Below, piece after piece: positions 24,093 to 33,507 of a DNA stretch of 64,000 nt. Numbering within the stretch: position 1 is the stretch's first letter; each line of letters begins with the position of its first letter. The stretch lies in NCBI RefSeq assembly GCF_903866365.1, contig NZ_CAIPNF010000063.1, positions 1 through 64,000 of the forward strand, written 5' to 3'. A program made the position numbers and the translations under genes. The notes under the pieces were generated by a model, which worked only from the letters and a program-made list of their open reading frames with translations, ran no database searches and had not been told where the DNA came from. Source of the DNA: an uncultured Thiocystis sp. (GTDB lineage Bacteria > Pseudomonadota > Gammaproteobacteria > Chromatiales > Chromatiaceae).

Positions 24093-24384
24093 GGTTGACC
24101 TGAACAACCTGCCGCCTCTGACCGATGAGCAGAAGGCCGAACTCAAGGCGCTGTCCGACATGCCGGACAGCGAAATCGACGACAGCGACATTCCGCCATT
24201 GGACGATGCGTTCTGGAAGAATGCCGTGCGCAACCCGTTCTACAAGCCCACCAAGACCTCTACCACGGTGCGCGTTGACTCGGATGTGCTGGCGTGGCTC
24301 AAGAGCCAGGGAAAGGGCTATCAAACCCGCATCAATGCCATCTTGCGCGAAGCCATGCTTCGTTCGCTGAATCATAAGGCTTGA
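24070..24384 (+). CDS. brnA: BrnA family antitoxin (second copy)
   Basis: This 104-residue antitoxin has a long acidic first half (LPPLTDEQKAELKALSDMPD). It ends in a ribbon-helix-helix DNA-binding segment (TTVRVDSDVLAWLKSQGKG, then YQTRINAILREAM), the BrnA_antitoxin pattern. It should bind BrnT and autorepress the operon. It is followed after 3 bases by psiE, which may share its transcript. Confidence 0.9.
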   Translation: MSKIVRCEVDLNNLPPLTDEQKAELKALSDMPDSEIDDSDIPPLDDAFWKNAVRNPFYKPTKTSTTVRVDSDVLAWLKSQGKGYQTRINAILREAMLRSLNHKA

Positions 24385-24387
24385 TCC

Positions 24388-24816
24388 ATGAAGTCACATC
24401 ACCCCCTCGATCGCTGGCTGTCGACGCTCTTTCATTACATCGAAAAGGCGGTTCTGGTCGGTGTCGGTGCACTGGCGCTCGTCGGCATCGGGCAACTCAT
24501 CCAGAGCATCTACCAGCATGGACAGGTCAAACTGGAAGACCTGCTTCTGATGTTCATCTTCATCGAGATCATGGCGATGGCGAACGTCTATTTCGTCCGC
24601 CGGTCCGTGCCCTTCACCTATCCCATGTTTATCGCCGTCACCGCGCTCTCGCGCTTGATCGTGCTCCAGGGCAAGAACATCGCCCCCGAGAACCTCCTCT
24701 ACGAAAGCGGCGCGATCCTGCTGGTCAGTCTCGCCATCCTCATCATCCGCTTCAGTCAACGCTATAGCGCGGCCGCCATCGAGACCGAGGAAACCGAGGA
24801 CGAGAAGCACGAATAA
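24388..24816 (+). CDS. psiE: PsiE family inner-membrane protein
   Basis: This 142-residue protein has four predicted membrane helices (about 17-40, 52-70, 80-98 and 106-126). It carries the family features: E-K near the first helix, MFIFIEIMAMANVYF, and RLIVLQGKN. PsiE is named for phosphate-starvation-inducible expression in E. coli; its molecular role is unknown. It starts 3 bases after brnA. Whether the grouping is functional or a result of insertion is open. Confidence 0.85.
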   Translation: MKSHHPLDRWLSTLFHYIEKAVLVGVGALALVGIGQLIQSIYQHGQVKLEDLLLMFIFIEIMAMANVYFVRRSVPFTYPMFIAVTALSRLIVLQGKNIAPENLLYESGAILLVSLAILIIRFSQRYSAAAIETEETEDEKHE

Positions 24817-24936
24817 CCCGAGTGAACCTGGTTACTTCTATCATTTGTCAATGTCGACGATGGGAGTTACCCTTGATCGAAGCAGGGGATCTCGCCGCTG
24901 TCGGCGGGTATGTGATCATCACGAAGGGGTGGAGTC

Positions 24937-25332
24937 ATGTTGAGCAAGCAAACGGTGATTGCCTGGGTGATTGGGATCGTCGTCCTATTTTTTCTTCTCG
25001 ATTCGTTTGGATCCGCGTCAATCTCGGATGCATTTGCCAGGGTTTCCGTGGTCGCGGTCGTCGTCTTGTTCCTCCTGTATCGAATCGGCAAACATCGCGA
25101 AGGATACGAAAAACTCATCGCCGCCGGGGTTGCGGTCGACGGCAAACCATCGTTACGGGCGAGTTGCTATGTCGCGACGATTCAGCATGGCGAGGTCCGA
25201 TATCGCCTCGGTTCATACACCGGCATTCAGCGCATCATCAGAGATCTACCCGCCGGGACACCTCATCAATGGGGGCATCTTGATGCCGTATCCATCGTCC
25301 GAACGCCCCAGGATCTGACCCGCGTCGCATAG
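24937..25332 (+). CDS. hypothetical membrane protein
   Basis: This 131-residue protein has two membrane helices in the first half (about 8-22 and 36-50). A cytoplasmic or periplasmic tail follows with a YEKLIAAGVAVDGKPSLRAS segment. I do not recognise a family. A good ribosome site (GGGTGGAG) precedes the ATG at 24937, which supports this start. It stands alone before a MITE-like element. Confidence 0.55.
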   Translation: MLSKQTVIAWVIGIVVLFFLLDSFGSASISDAFARVSVVAVVVLFLLYRIGKHREGYEKLIAAGVAVDGKPSLRASCYVATIQHGEVRYRLGSYTGIQRIIRDLPAGTPHQWGHLDAVSIVRTPQDLTRVA

Positions 25333-25435
25333 GGCGATCGCAATCCAGACGCGACGAACCCGCCAAACGGCGGGCTCCATTACACCAAGGTCTGACCCAT
25401 CCACGCACACAAGGCATGTCAGGCCGGATGCGTTT

Positions 25436-25621
25436 TTAGGCGATTTTCGGGAACGTTCATACCCATTCCAAAGGCTTCAAAATGGACAGGATTCACAGGA
25501 TGTTTCAAGATTGACAGGATTTATAAATAATGACTTATATACTGTTAATCCTGCGAAATCCTGTTAATCCTGTCCATTGCCCGCCTCTCTCTGGGTAGAG
25601 TGTTTTCAGGAAATCACCTTA
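25436..25621. repeat. MITE-like palindromic element, copy 2
   Basis: The outer ends are TTAGGCGATTTTCGGGAAC (from 25436) and TTTTCAGGAAATCACCTTA (to 25621). The inner ends are AATGGACAGGATTCACAGGA (25481-25500) and ATCCTGTTAATCCTGTCCATT (ending 25578). The architecture matches the element at 8411-8620, although the filler differs. The right end contains the stop codon of the leftward reductase gene (25619-25621). Confidence 0.7.
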
Positions 25622-26524
25622 ACGAAGATAGCTCGGCACCACGAAATCGAGATCCGTGGCCGGTATCCCGAGTTCCCTGAGTCCATCGCGCTTGCACACG
25701 CTGTCCACCTGAAGCGACAGATAGTTGTCCATCGTGAATGGCTTGCCCGGTAATCGTTGGAAAATCCGCGCCTGAAGCCGAGAGAGTCGGTCATTTAAAC
25801 CAAGCACCCACACCTCGCGCCCGATCCGCTCGCCCGTATAAAGGACCAGTTCACGGAGATCGAAGGCGCGCGGGCCGCAGAGTTCATAGGTCTTGCCATG
25901 GGTGTCTGGGTCGTCGAGACAGCGCAGCATGGCCTCCGCCACGTCCCCGACATAGACGGGCGCGAAGCGGGCATCCGGGCAGGCGAGCGGAAAGGGGCCG
26001 GGGAGCAGTCGCAACAACCCGGCGAAGCGGTTGAAGAAGCGGTCTCCGGGGCCGAAGATGACCGACGGGCGGAAGCTGGTCACCGCCAGCCCCTCCCCCG
26101 CCGCCGCGAACGCCACCGCCTCGCCGCGACCCTTGGTCCGAAGATAATCGCTTGGGCCGGACTCGGCGTTCGCGTGCAGCGCGCTCATGTGCAGATAGCG
26201 CGTCACGCCAGCCTGGAGAGCGGCGCGGGTCGCCGTCTCCACCGTCCGCACATGGGCCTGCTCGAACGTCCGCCCGCCGCCTTCGTTCAGAATGCCCGCC
26301 AGGTTGATCAGCACCGTGCAGCCGGCCATCGCCTCGGCCAGTTGCGCCGTTTCCCAACCCGCGATCTCGCACAATTCGCAGCCTGGAATCAGTCGCAGAT
26401 GACGCTGCCGGTGCGGATGGCGCGTCGGCACGCGGCACGCCATCCCGGCGCGGGACAGACGGTTCAACAGATGCCGACCGACGAAGCCGGTTCCGCCAAG
26501 GACAAAGACGCGGTGATGTTTCAT
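25619..26524 (-). CDS. NDUFA9-like NAD(P)-binding reductase/epimerase
   Basis: This is an extended short-chain-dehydrogenase-like protein of 301 residues. It has the N-terminal dinucleotide motif VFVLGGTGFVGRHLLNRL. The typical complex I NDUFA9 subfamily text is present: MSALHANAESGPSDYLRTKG and TSFRPSVIFGPGDRFFNRF. Bacterial members are not proven complex I subunits; the exact substrate is unknown. I start at the ATG at 26524; a 16-codon extension to 26572 lacks homology. The stop codon lies in the inverted end of a MITE-like element. Confidence 0.85.
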   Translation of the reverse strand: MKHHRVFVLGGTGFVGRHLLNRLSRAGMACRVPTRHPHRQRHLRLIPGCELCEIAGWETAQLAEAMAGCTVLINLAGILNEGGGRTFEQAHVRTVETATRAALQAGVTRYLHMSALHANAESGPSDYLRTKGRGEAVAFAAAGEGLAVTSFRPSVIFGPGDRFFNRFAGLLRLLPGPFPLACPDARFAPVYVGDVAEAMLRCLDDPDTHGKTYELCGPRAFDLRELVLYTGERIGREVWVLGLNDRLSRLQARIFQRLPGKPFTMDNYLSLQVDSVCKRDGLRELGIPATDLDFVVPSYLR

Positions 26525-26712
26525 CTCGGTATGTGACTCATGCTGGGGTGCTGGGGCGCCGATTCGCCGCATTGCGGTGCGATCGCGCGATTAAGTGCTC
26601 AGGGCGCCATCACGGTTGAGCAGGTGTCGCGTATTATAGCCGCCGCGCCCCAAAGCTCTTGACGTTGTTTCCTCCTCCATTTCCAGGCTCAAACCCTTTC
26701 GTAAGCAACCCA

Positions 26713-27510
26713 ATGCCAGCCCTCGAACTCTCCGCCTATCTGACGATCGGCATCCTGTCGGGCCTGCTGGCCGGACTCTTTGGGGTCGGCGGCGGCGTGG
26801 TCATCGTGCCCGCCCTGATCCTGATCTTCACCCGGATGGGCATCGGCGGAGACTGGATTCCGCATCTGGCGGTGGGCACCTCGCTGGCGACCATCATCGG
26901 CACCGGGGCGGCCTCGACCCGCGCCCATGATCGCCGCGGCGGTGTCCGTTGGGAGCTGGTGGCCCGGCTGGCGCCCGGCATCGTACTGGGAACCTGGGCC
27001 GGGGCGGGACTGGTCGCGAGCATCCCGGAATGGTGGTTGAAGCGCGTCTTTGCGGGATTTCTGGTCTTGGTGAGTCTGCGCATGCTGATACGATCAGCAC
27101 CGCGACGCAGTGCCCCGCTGCCTGGAACGGGTCGTCTGTGGGCGGTCGGCGGCGGGATCGGGATGCTCTCCGCGCTGGTCGGGATCGGCGGCGGCACCAT
27201 GACCGTGCCCTTCCTGAACCGCCATGGGCTGGAGATGCGTCAGGCGGTCGGCACCTCCGCCGCCATCGGGCTGCCCATCGCGATCGCGGGCGCCATCGGC
27301 TTGATCCTGGCCGGGTGGGGGCGGGTCGGGCTCCCCGCGTTCAGCACCGGCTTCGTCTATTGGCCGGCGGTCGGGGTCATGCTGCTCGCCAGCGTGCCGG
27401 CCGCGCCGCTCGGGGCGCGTCTCGCCCATGCCCTGCCGGTCGCGCTTCTGAAACGTCTCTTTGGGCTCTTGCTGCTTGCGGTCGCGCTCCGGCTCGCCTT
27501 CAGCGACTGA
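26713..27510 (+). CDS. TSUP (TauE/SafE) family membrane exporter
   Basis: This is an integral membrane protein of about 265 residues with two repeated halves, each starting with a glycine-rich block: GLFGVGGGVVIVPALIL and SALVGIGGGTMTVPFLNRHG. TSUP proteins are thought to move sulfite, sulfonates or other sulfur organic anions, which suits a sulfur-oxidising phototroph, but the substrate here is not proven. A longer frame from a TTG at 26659 exists; the ATG at 26713 leads straight into the first helix and is preferred. Its 3' end overlaps the opposing gene by 11 bases. Confidence 0.9.
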   Translation: MPALELSAYLTIGILSGLLAGLFGVGGGVVIVPALILIFTRMGIGGDWIPHLAVGTSLATIIGTGAASTRAHDRRGGVRWELVARLAPGIVLGTWAGAGLVASIPEWWLKRVFAGFLVLVSLRMLIRSAPRRSAPLPGTGRLWAVGGGIGMLSALVGIGGGTMTVPFLNRHGLEMRQAVGTSAAIGLPIAIAGAIGLILAGWGRVGLPAFSTGFVYWPAVGVMLLASVPAAPLGARLAHALPVALLKRLFGLLLLAVALRLAFSD

Positions 27511-28174
27511 GCGATTCGCGTCCCTGACCAAACACCAGACGCCGATAGAGAAAGACCTCGCCGCTCTGATTGCGCAGCGCCAGGCGGCCCTGGTCGAGCG
27601 CGAACTCGAACGTCTGGGTGAAATTCTCACGCGAGTTGGTCAGTTCGATACGGGTTGGGCCAATGCCAACCCCGCCCTCGATGAAACCGTCGCAGGCGGA
27701 GTAAAGCCGATAGAAGGCGCCCTGCACGATGAGCAAACCGCCCTGGTTGTCCTCCCAAAGCCCCTCCAGCGACGCACCGCCCCCCGGCGTCGCCCCGACC
27801 GCGCCGGACAGCGGCAGGCTCTGGGAGAAACGCTCCGCCATCTGATTCATCTGCGCGCCGCCGGGCATGCCCTGAACGCCGGGGACGGACAGGCCGGGGA
27901 CGGCGCCAAAGGGCGAAGGCAGACCCGTCATCCCCGGCATACTCATGGGAGTGTAGGGCATCGTCTGACCCATGGCGGGCGGACCCGCGCCCGGCCCACC
28001 CACGCCGGTATTGGCGAACCCCATCGATTCCATCATGCGCGCGATCGCATTGGCCATGGCCTCGGCCATGGTCTGCTCGGCGAGCGCGCCTCCCGCCAGA
28101 CCGAGCGAGAGCGCCAGCGCCAGGAGGAGTCGCGCGATGAGCGGCAGGGAGCGGCGAGACAGGATCGACATCAT
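27500..28174 (-). CDS. secreted Met/Gly/Pro-rich hypothetical protein
   Basis: This 224-residue protein has a clear signal peptide (LIARLLLALALSLGLAGGAL, cleavage probably after A-L-A). A low-complexity region rich in M, G and P follows (about 55-110). The C-terminal domain of about 100 residues (LEGLWEDNQGGLLIVQGAFY) looks like a small beta structure. I recognise no family. It probably acts in the periplasm or outer membrane. It overlaps the TSUP gene tail to tail by 11 bases. Confidence 0.7.
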   Translation of the reverse strand: MMSILSRRSLPLIARLLLALALSLGLAGGALAEQTMAEAMANAIARMMESMGFANTGVGGPGAGPPAMGQTMPYTPMSMPGMTGLPSPFGAVPGLSVPGVQGMPGGAQMNQMAERFSQSLPLSGAVGATPGGGASLEGLWEDNQGGLLIVQGAFYRLYSACDGFIEGGVGIGPTRIELTNSRENFTQTFEFALDQGRLALRNQSGEVFLYRRLVFGQGRESLSR

Positions 28175-28336
28175 CAGGATTTAAACCAGGGATACGGAGT
28201 TCGAGACTAGGCCGGAACGGCGACGCGCGGGGATAAGGGTCGACCGGCCGGGCTAACGCCGCTTTAACAGGATGCGTCAAGCGCGAGAGTCTAACAGACC
28301 AGGGCGCATCCGGAATGGCTCGCCAGGCCGAATCGT

Positions 28337-30310
28337 TCAGGGCTCCAGCCGCGCCTCGCGCCAGAAACCGGCCCCCGGCACCGGCGGCAACAGGTCGCTC
28401 AGGCGCACCGGCGCAAGCCCCAGACGATCCGCATAGATCACGCGATAGGTCAAGACGCGCTCCACATACGCGCGCGTCTCGGCAAAGGGGATCCCGGCAA
28501 TCCAGAGATCCGCGTCGAGACACGCCTCGGGCAGCCAGCGCGCGACCCGGTTCGGTCCCGCGTTATAGGCCGCCGTGGCGAGCGCGGCATGCCCGAAGCG
28601 ATCGCGCATCCGGGCCAGATAGGTACTGCCGAGCGCGATGTTCAGGGCGGGGTCGAGCAATGACCAGCGCGAGGGCGCGTCCAGCTCCAGCTCCGCCGCG
28701 ACCTCCGCCGCGGTGGCGGGCATCAGTTGCATCAACCCCAGGGCGCCGGCGTTCGAGGCGATCGTGCGCGCGAAGACGCTCTCCTGACGCATCACCGCGA
28801 AGATCCAGTCGGCATCGATCCCGGTCTGCCACGCCTGCTCGGTCACCAGCTCCCGATAGGTCAGGGGGAAGCGCAGGTGCAGATCGTCCCAATAACCGGT
28901 GCGCGCCAGCGTGAAGATGGCCTGATCGTGCCAGCGCAGCGCATCGGCGATCACGGCCGCCGCCAGCAGATCCGGCGATTCCAGATTCCGGGTCAGCGCG
29001 CGCCACTCGCGGCGGATATCGGCCTCCCGCCCCAGGGGATAGAGTTCCCGGATCCGCTGAAACGACGGCGCGAGGACGAGACGGCGAATCCGCTCGGGTT
29101 CCGCCGGGGTCGGCGCATGCTCCAGACGATAGGGCTGTCCGCTCCGGTCCGCCGCCAGGAAGCCCCAGAAACTGCGCTGGCGCGCCGCCTGCTCAAAACT
29201 GGCTTGAGCCGCTGCCGGGCGCCCCAGTTTCTCCTCGGCGCGTCCCTGCCAGTAGAGCCAGCGGTCGCGTTTCTCCTCGCTGTCCGGCATGCGCGCGATC
29301 CACTTGGCCACCCAGTCCCACGCGCTCAGCTCGATGGCGGCGCGCAGGCGCGCCTCCTGCTCCGGAAGATTCTCCCCGGTCTCCCGCAGACCGTCCCAAT
29401 AGGCAAGCCCCAGACGATCGCCGGTGCGCGCGAGCGCGCGACCCACCGCGGCATGGGCGCGGTCGAGCGCCGCCGGGTCAAGCGTCAGCGCCTCGCGCCA
29501 CTGCATCAGCGCCAAGGCCGCGTCATCCGGCGCGCGCCGCGCCAACCGAACAATCCCATGAGCGAGGATCGCCGCGCGCAGCGGATGCGCGTCGGCAAAT
29601 TCCGCCGACTCCAGCATCCGGGCGGGATCCCGATCCAGGTCCAGCCAGCGTTCCAGCCAGGGACGCTCGGCCTCGGGCAGAAGCTTCCCAAGCCCACGGG
29701 CCAAGCCCGCCTCGCCAGACTCCATCGCCAACCGGATCCGCTGCCAGGTCAACCCGGTCGTCAGATGACCGGCCTGCCGCCAGGCCGCGAAGACAGGATC
29801 GCAGGCATCCGGCCGCGAGCGCGCCGACAGCCAGATCGACTCGACCTGGGGCATGGCCTCCTCGGCGCGGCCGGTCTCGATCAGCGCGCGCAGAAACAGA
29901 CAGCGGCGCTCGACCGACTCGTCCGCCCGATAGATCCGCGCATAATCGGTCCAGCGTCCGGCGTCGGCGAGCCGGCGCAGATACGCCAGGCGCAGACGGT
30001 CGGACAGCGGCGAATCCGGATCGGCGGCGAGAAAGTCCTCGATCGCGGCGTCCGGCGTCGCCTTCAGGTTTCCGGTCAGATCGGCGAAGCGCAGATAGGG
30101 ATAAAGCGGATACTCGCGCAGCGTGTCGGCCAGCGACTCGAAACGCGCCCGGTCGCCCTCCTTGAGCGCCTGCTCGGCGGCGAGAAAATCATCCCGACTG
30201 TCCGCGCTGGCCGCCATGGCGGTCAACGTCAACAGGCTGGCCAGCACCAGACGCAAGGCAGCGGAGACAAGACGCTGGGGAGAAGAAACACAAGGGAGGT
30301 TGGCAGTCAT
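28337..30310 (-). CDS. slt: soluble lytic murein transglycosylase
   Basis: Slt70-type enzymes cleave peptidoglycan to 1,6-anhydro muropeptides in the periplasm. The 657-residue protein has a signal peptide at the N-terminus and a long alpha-helical superhelix (U and L domains, about 40-470). The C-terminal transglycosylase domain carries its catalytic glutamate in MRQESVFARTIASNAGA (about residue 507), followed by LGLMQLMPATA and AAYNAGPNRV. It is a single gene on the minus strand. Confidence 0.93.
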   Translation of the reverse strand: MTANLPCVSSPQRLVSAALRLVLASLLTLTAMAASADSRDDFLAAEQALKEGDRARFESLADTLREYPLYPYLRFADLTGNLKATPDAAIEDFLAADPDSPLSDRLRLAYLRRLADAGRWTDYARIYRADESVERRCLFLRALIETGRAEEAMPQVESIWLSARSRPDACDPVFAAWRQAGHLTTGLTWQRIRLAMESGEAGLARGLGKLLPEAERPWLERWLDLDRDPARMLESAEFADAHPLRAAILAHGIVRLARRAPDDAALALMQWREALTLDPAALDRAHAAVGRALARTGDRLGLAYWDGLRETGENLPEQEARLRAAIELSAWDWVAKWIARMPDSEEKRDRWLYWQGRAEEKLGRPAAAQASFEQAARQRSFWGFLAADRSGQPYRLEHAPTPAEPERIRRLVLAPSFQRIRELYPLGREADIRREWRALTRNLESPDLLAAAVIADALRWHDQAIFTLARTGYWDDLHLRFPLTYRELVTEQAWQTGIDADWIFAVMRQESVFARTIASNAGALGLMQLMPATAAEVAAELELDAPSRWSLLDPALNIALGSTYLARMRDRFGHAALATAAYNAGPNRVARWLPEACLDADLWIAGIPFAETRAYVERVLTYRVIYADRLGLAPVRLSDLLPPVPGAGFWREARLEP

Positions 30311-30541
30311 CGGTCGCGTGAGATGGCGGAAACCAGAGATGGAGACGCAAGGAGCCCAGTGTACCTTGAAGTCCAGACCCTATTTGAGCATGGCCGCGAT
30401 CCAAGGCTCGAACCATGAACGCCAGGAAGTCTGATATAAAGCAAACCGACCATCGCCTTTCGGTTGCCGGCAACCCGCGAATTCCCTCCCCAATTCCCTC
30501 CCCCATACCCCTGAATTCCGATCACTAAACAGAGAGATCCC

Positions 30542-30886
30542 ATGAAAACAACCATCATCGCATTGATTTTCCTATTGATCGGCGGATCCATCGGAGGCAT
30601 TCTGGCGCTTGGCTTCGGCATGGGAATGGGCGCCGCCAGCGGTGCGGTGATGGGCGCTCAGGCGGGTGTCTGTCTCGCGACCGACATCGCGCGGCAACAA
30701 GGGCTGCTCGATGCCGCCGCGCAGAATACGGTCGTCTCTGCCGCCATCGCCGGGATTCGCGCGCAAAGCGCCGCTGTCCCCATCGAGGCGGGAATCGAGT
30801 GGATCGAGGATGCCGCGGGTTGCCGCAAGCTGCTCGATCGGTTCGCCCAAGGTTCCATTCCTGCAACAACGCCCACCGCGAACTGA
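30542..30886 (+). CDS. small membrane-anchored hypothetical protein
   Basis: This 114-residue protein has an N-terminal hydrophobic segment (IIALIFLLIGGSIGGILALG) followed by a glycine- and alanine-rich stretch. A soluble C-terminal half has two cysteines (one in AQAGVCLATD, one in AAGCRKLL). It could be a lipid-less anchored periplasmic protein. I do not recognise it. GAGAGATCCC precedes the ATG. Confidence 0.6.
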   Translation: MKTTIIALIFLLIGGSIGGILALGFGMGMGAASGAVMGAQAGVCLATDIARQQGLLDAAAQNTVVSAAIAGIRAQSAAVPIEAGIEWIEDAAGCRKLLDRFAQGSIPATTPTAN

Positions 30887-31054
30887 CGCGGCGACCGCCG
30901 CGGACCAAGCCGCATGGATCGGGACGCCCCTCAAGATCCCTGGCTCGGCACTGGAGATGCCTAAACTTTTTGCGAGAGAGACGTTATAGTTACTGTAGGG
31001 ATCCCGCTTGCAATCGGTTTTTTGTCCAACACCTGATCCGCAGGAGGTGCCGCC

Positions 31055-31840
31055 ATGTTACTGGTTCGACAACCTGCGGTGGCCGACCGCTTCTACCCCG
31101 GCGACCCGCGTGAACTGACGCGGATGCTGGACAGCTTCCTGGCCGAAACGCCGCCGCGCACCCCGCCGCCCAAGGCCCTGATCGTCCCGCACGCCGGCTA
31201 TATTTACTCCGGTCCGATCGCCGCGACCGCCTACGCCACGCTGGCGCCGGCACGCGCGAGCGTCACCCGCGTCATCCTGATGGGACCAAGCCATCGGGTG
31301 CCGTTGCGCGGTCTGGCGACGAGCAGCGCCGACCGGTTCGACACCCCGCTGGGCGCGATACCGCTGGACCGGGCGGCCATCAATCAGGCGCTCGCCCTGC
31401 CCCAGGTTCGGTCCATGGACGAGGCCCACGCGCTGGAACACAGCTTGGAGGTCCAGCTTCCCTTTCTGCAGCGGGTGCTGGCGGATTTCAGCCTGGCCCC
31501 GTTCGTGGTCGGCGACGCCAGCCCCGACGCGGTGGCCGAGGTGCTGGAGCTGCTCTGGGGCGGTCCCGAAACACTCATCGTCATCAGCTCCGATCTGAGC
31601 CACTATCATGACGACCGCACCGCGCGACGCCTGGATGCCGCCACCTCCGCGGCCATCGAGGCGCTGCGTCCGGACAACATCGGTTACGACCAGGCCTGCG
31701 GCCGCACCCCGGTCAACGGACTCCTGACGGTGGCGAAACGGCGCGGCTTGCAGGCGCGGACTCTGGACCTGCGCAATTCGGGCGACACCGCCGGATCGCG
31801 CGATCAAGTTGTGGGTTATGGCGCCTATGTCTTCCATTGA
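31055..31840 (+). CDS. amrB: MEMO1 family protein (AmmeMemoRadiSam protein B)
   Basis: The 261-residue protein shows the MEMO dioxygenase-like fold: RQPAVADRFYPGDPRELTRM at the start, LIVPHAGYIYSGPIAATAY, MGPSHRVPLRG, the E-H-S-L-E-V-Q-L-P-F-L-Q block, and ISSDLSHYHD. In many bacteria MEMO and AMMECR1 homologues lie beside a radical SAM enzyme, forming the AmmeMemoRadiSam set of unknown function. Only two of the three are present here. It overlaps the next gene by 32 bases. GCAGGAGGTGCCGCC precedes the ATG, a strong ribosome site. Confidence 0.92.
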   Translation: MLLVRQPAVADRFYPGDPRELTRMLDSFLAETPPRTPPPKALIVPHAGYIYSGPIAATAYATLAPARASVTRVILMGPSHRVPLRGLATSSADRFDTPLGAIPLDRAAINQALALPQVRSMDEAHALEHSLEVQLPFLQRVLADFSLAPFVVGDASPDAVAEVLELLWGGPETLIVISSDLSHYHDDRTARRLDAATSAAIEALRPDNIGYDQACGRTPVNGLLTVAKRRGLQARTLDLRNSGDTAGSRDQVVGYGAYVFH

Positions 31841-32495
31841 GTCAAAGCCGACCAGTGCGTCAAAGCCGAACGGCGACGCCGAGCCACGCGACATCGCCCT
31901 GGACCGGCAACGCCGGATCCTGCTGGAGGTGGCGGCACGCTCCATCGCCACCGGCCTAGAGTGCGGGAGGCCACTGGAGCTGGATCCCGTCGACTACCCC
32001 GAGCCGCTGCGGGCGATCCGCGCCACCTTCGTCACCCTTGAGCGCGACGGCGCGCTGCGCGGTTGCATCGGCGTCCTGGACGCCTTTCGCCCTTTGGTGG
32101 AAGACGTCGCGCGGAACGCCTTCGCCGCCGCCTTCCAGGATCCCCGCTTCGCGCGGCTGCAACCGGAGGAATGCCCCCGGCTGACGATCAAAATCTCCGT
32201 CCTCACCCCGCCGGAACCGCTGGAGTTCGCCTCACAGTCCGATCTGCTCGACCGCATCCGTCCCGGGATTGACGGACTCATACTCACCGAACAGGGCCGG
32301 CGCGGCACCTTCCTCCCCTCCGTGTGGGAGCAGTTGCCGGAGACGGCGTCCTTCCTGGAGCATCTCAAGCGCAAGGCCGGGCTACCCTTCGGGTATTGGT
32401 CCGACACCTTGCGGGTGTCCCGCTACACGACCAAGTCATTTGGCGGATCCTTCAGTGACATCGATGCACGGATCCAGGCTCGGACACCGACCTGA
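31809..32495 (+). CDS. amrA: AMMECR1 domain protein (AmmeMemoRadiSam protein A)
   Basis: This is an AMMECR1 protein of 228 residues. It has the family block GALRGCIGVLDAFRPLVEDV at about residues 77-96, then AAFQDPRFARLQPEE, ISVLTPPEPL and GRRGTFLPSVWEQLPE. The cysteine in L-R-G-C-I-G is the conserved one. It begins inside the 3' end of the MEMO gene, which supports joint function. No radical SAM partner is within the window. Confidence 0.92.
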   Translation: MWVMAPMSSIESKPTSASKPNGDAEPRDIALDRQRRILLEVAARSIATGLECGRPLELDPVDYPEPLRAIRATFVTLERDGALRGCIGVLDAFRPLVEDVARNAFAAAFQDPRFARLQPEECPRLTIKISVLTPPEPLEFASQSDLLDRIRPGIDGLILTEQGRRGTFLPSVWEQLPETASFLEHLKRKAGLPFGYWSDTLRVSRYTTKSFGGSFSDIDARIQARTPT

Positions 32496-32555
32496 ATCGC
32501 ATCCAAACGGCGCCGCGTCACCGCTCGGAAAATCTGAACAAGTTTGAAATCACTC

Positions 32556-33020
32556 ATGAACTACTGGCTCTTCAAATCCGAACCCGAGACCTTCGGCATC
32601 GACGATCTGGCATCGCGACCCAATCAAACCGAGCCCTGGGACGGGGTGCGCAATTATCAGGCGCGCAACATGCTTCGCGACCAGATGCGAATCGGCGACC
32701 GGATTCTCTTCTATCACTCCAATTGCGAGGTGCCAGGGGTGGTCGGAATCGCCGAGACCTCGAGCGCACCCCGCCCGGATCCCACCGCTTTCGATCCAGA
32801 GGCAAAATATTTCGATCCCAGGAGCAACCTCGATCAGCCACGCTGGTATCTGGTGGATGTGCGCTATGTGCGTCATCTGAAACGGACCATCCCGCTTGCG
32901 GAACTCAAGGCACACGCGCCGGGCGAGTTGGATGGGATGCCGCTGGTACGCAAAGGCAATCGGCTCTCGATCATGCCGGTCAGCCCGGAGCAGTGGCGGT
33001 TCATCCTGGGACTGGAGTAG
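32556..33020 (+). CDS. EVE domain protein
   Basis: EVE domains resemble PUA/YTH folds and are thought to bind modified bases in RNA or DNA. The 154-residue protein starts M-N-Y-W-L-F-K-S-E-P. It has GVRNYQARNMLRDQMRIGDR, then FYHSNCEVPGVVGIAE and YFDPRSN, the usual markers. I start at the ATG at 32556, since homologues begin exactly there; an earlier ATG at 32544 is possible. Confidence 0.92.
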   Translation: MNYWLFKSEPETFGIDDLASRPNQTEPWDGVRNYQARNMLRDQMRIGDRILFYHSNCEVPGVVGIAETSSAPRPDPTAFDPEAKYFDPRSNLDQPRWYLVDVRYVRHLKRTIPLAELKAHAPGELDGMPLVRKGNRLSIMPVSPEQWRFILGLE

Positions 33021-33078
33021 ACCGCGATTGCTCGGTGCGACGCCCTGAGGCAACCGGAGTTACCCACGGATCTCGCGT

Positions 33079-33435
33079 CTACAGCAGCCTGACGACTGGC
33101 ACCTGCTGGAGTCCAAGCATCTGCCTGCCAAGCTTGATCGCCTGTTCGGCGAAAGTCTCCAGATCGCCCCAGCCGTCGCTCGTATCGACCACTTCGGACA
33201 TGAGCGCGTTCACGACCCGCAGTCGATAGGCGCCATCGGCGCGCTCGGCGGGCGGTGTCTGCTCGGCGCAGACATAGAGTACAGGCTCGCGCTGCGCCGG
33301 CGGGACGAGAGCCAGGATATAGCGGTAGAAACGGCCATCCCCGCTCTCGATCTCGCCCAGAAGCGAGGCGGTATGGTCGCCCACCTGATAACGGCGTTGC
33401 GGGATCGCGGTCTTGATCGCTGGACGGTCTTGCAT
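33079..33435 (-). CDS. conserved hypothetical protein
   Basis: This 118-residue soluble protein shows a beta-rich first half (RYQVGDHTASLLGEIESGDG, then RFYRYILALV) and a C-terminal helix (LETFAEQAIKLGRQML). The pattern resembles small conserved proteins of unknown function in Chromatiales, but I cannot name a family. It may share a transcript with the SET gene 72 bases upstream on the same strand. Confidence 0.6.
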   Translation of the reverse strand: MQDRPAIKTAIPQRRYQVGDHTASLLGEIESGDGRFYRYILALVPPAQREPVLYVCAEQTPPAERADGAYRLRVVNALMSEVVDTSDGWGDLETFAEQAIKLGRQMLGLQQVPVVRLL

Positions 33436-33507
33436 CGGCTTGCTCCGTTGAAATGTTCTGAACAGATGGGGATGTACCGCGCGGAACGCGAGACGAAGCG
33501 GTTTGGT

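Noticed and set aside
30307-30434. Possible tRNA or small RNA upstream of slt
   Set aside because: A GGCTCGAACC-like stretch is present, but no cloverleaf could be drawn by eye.
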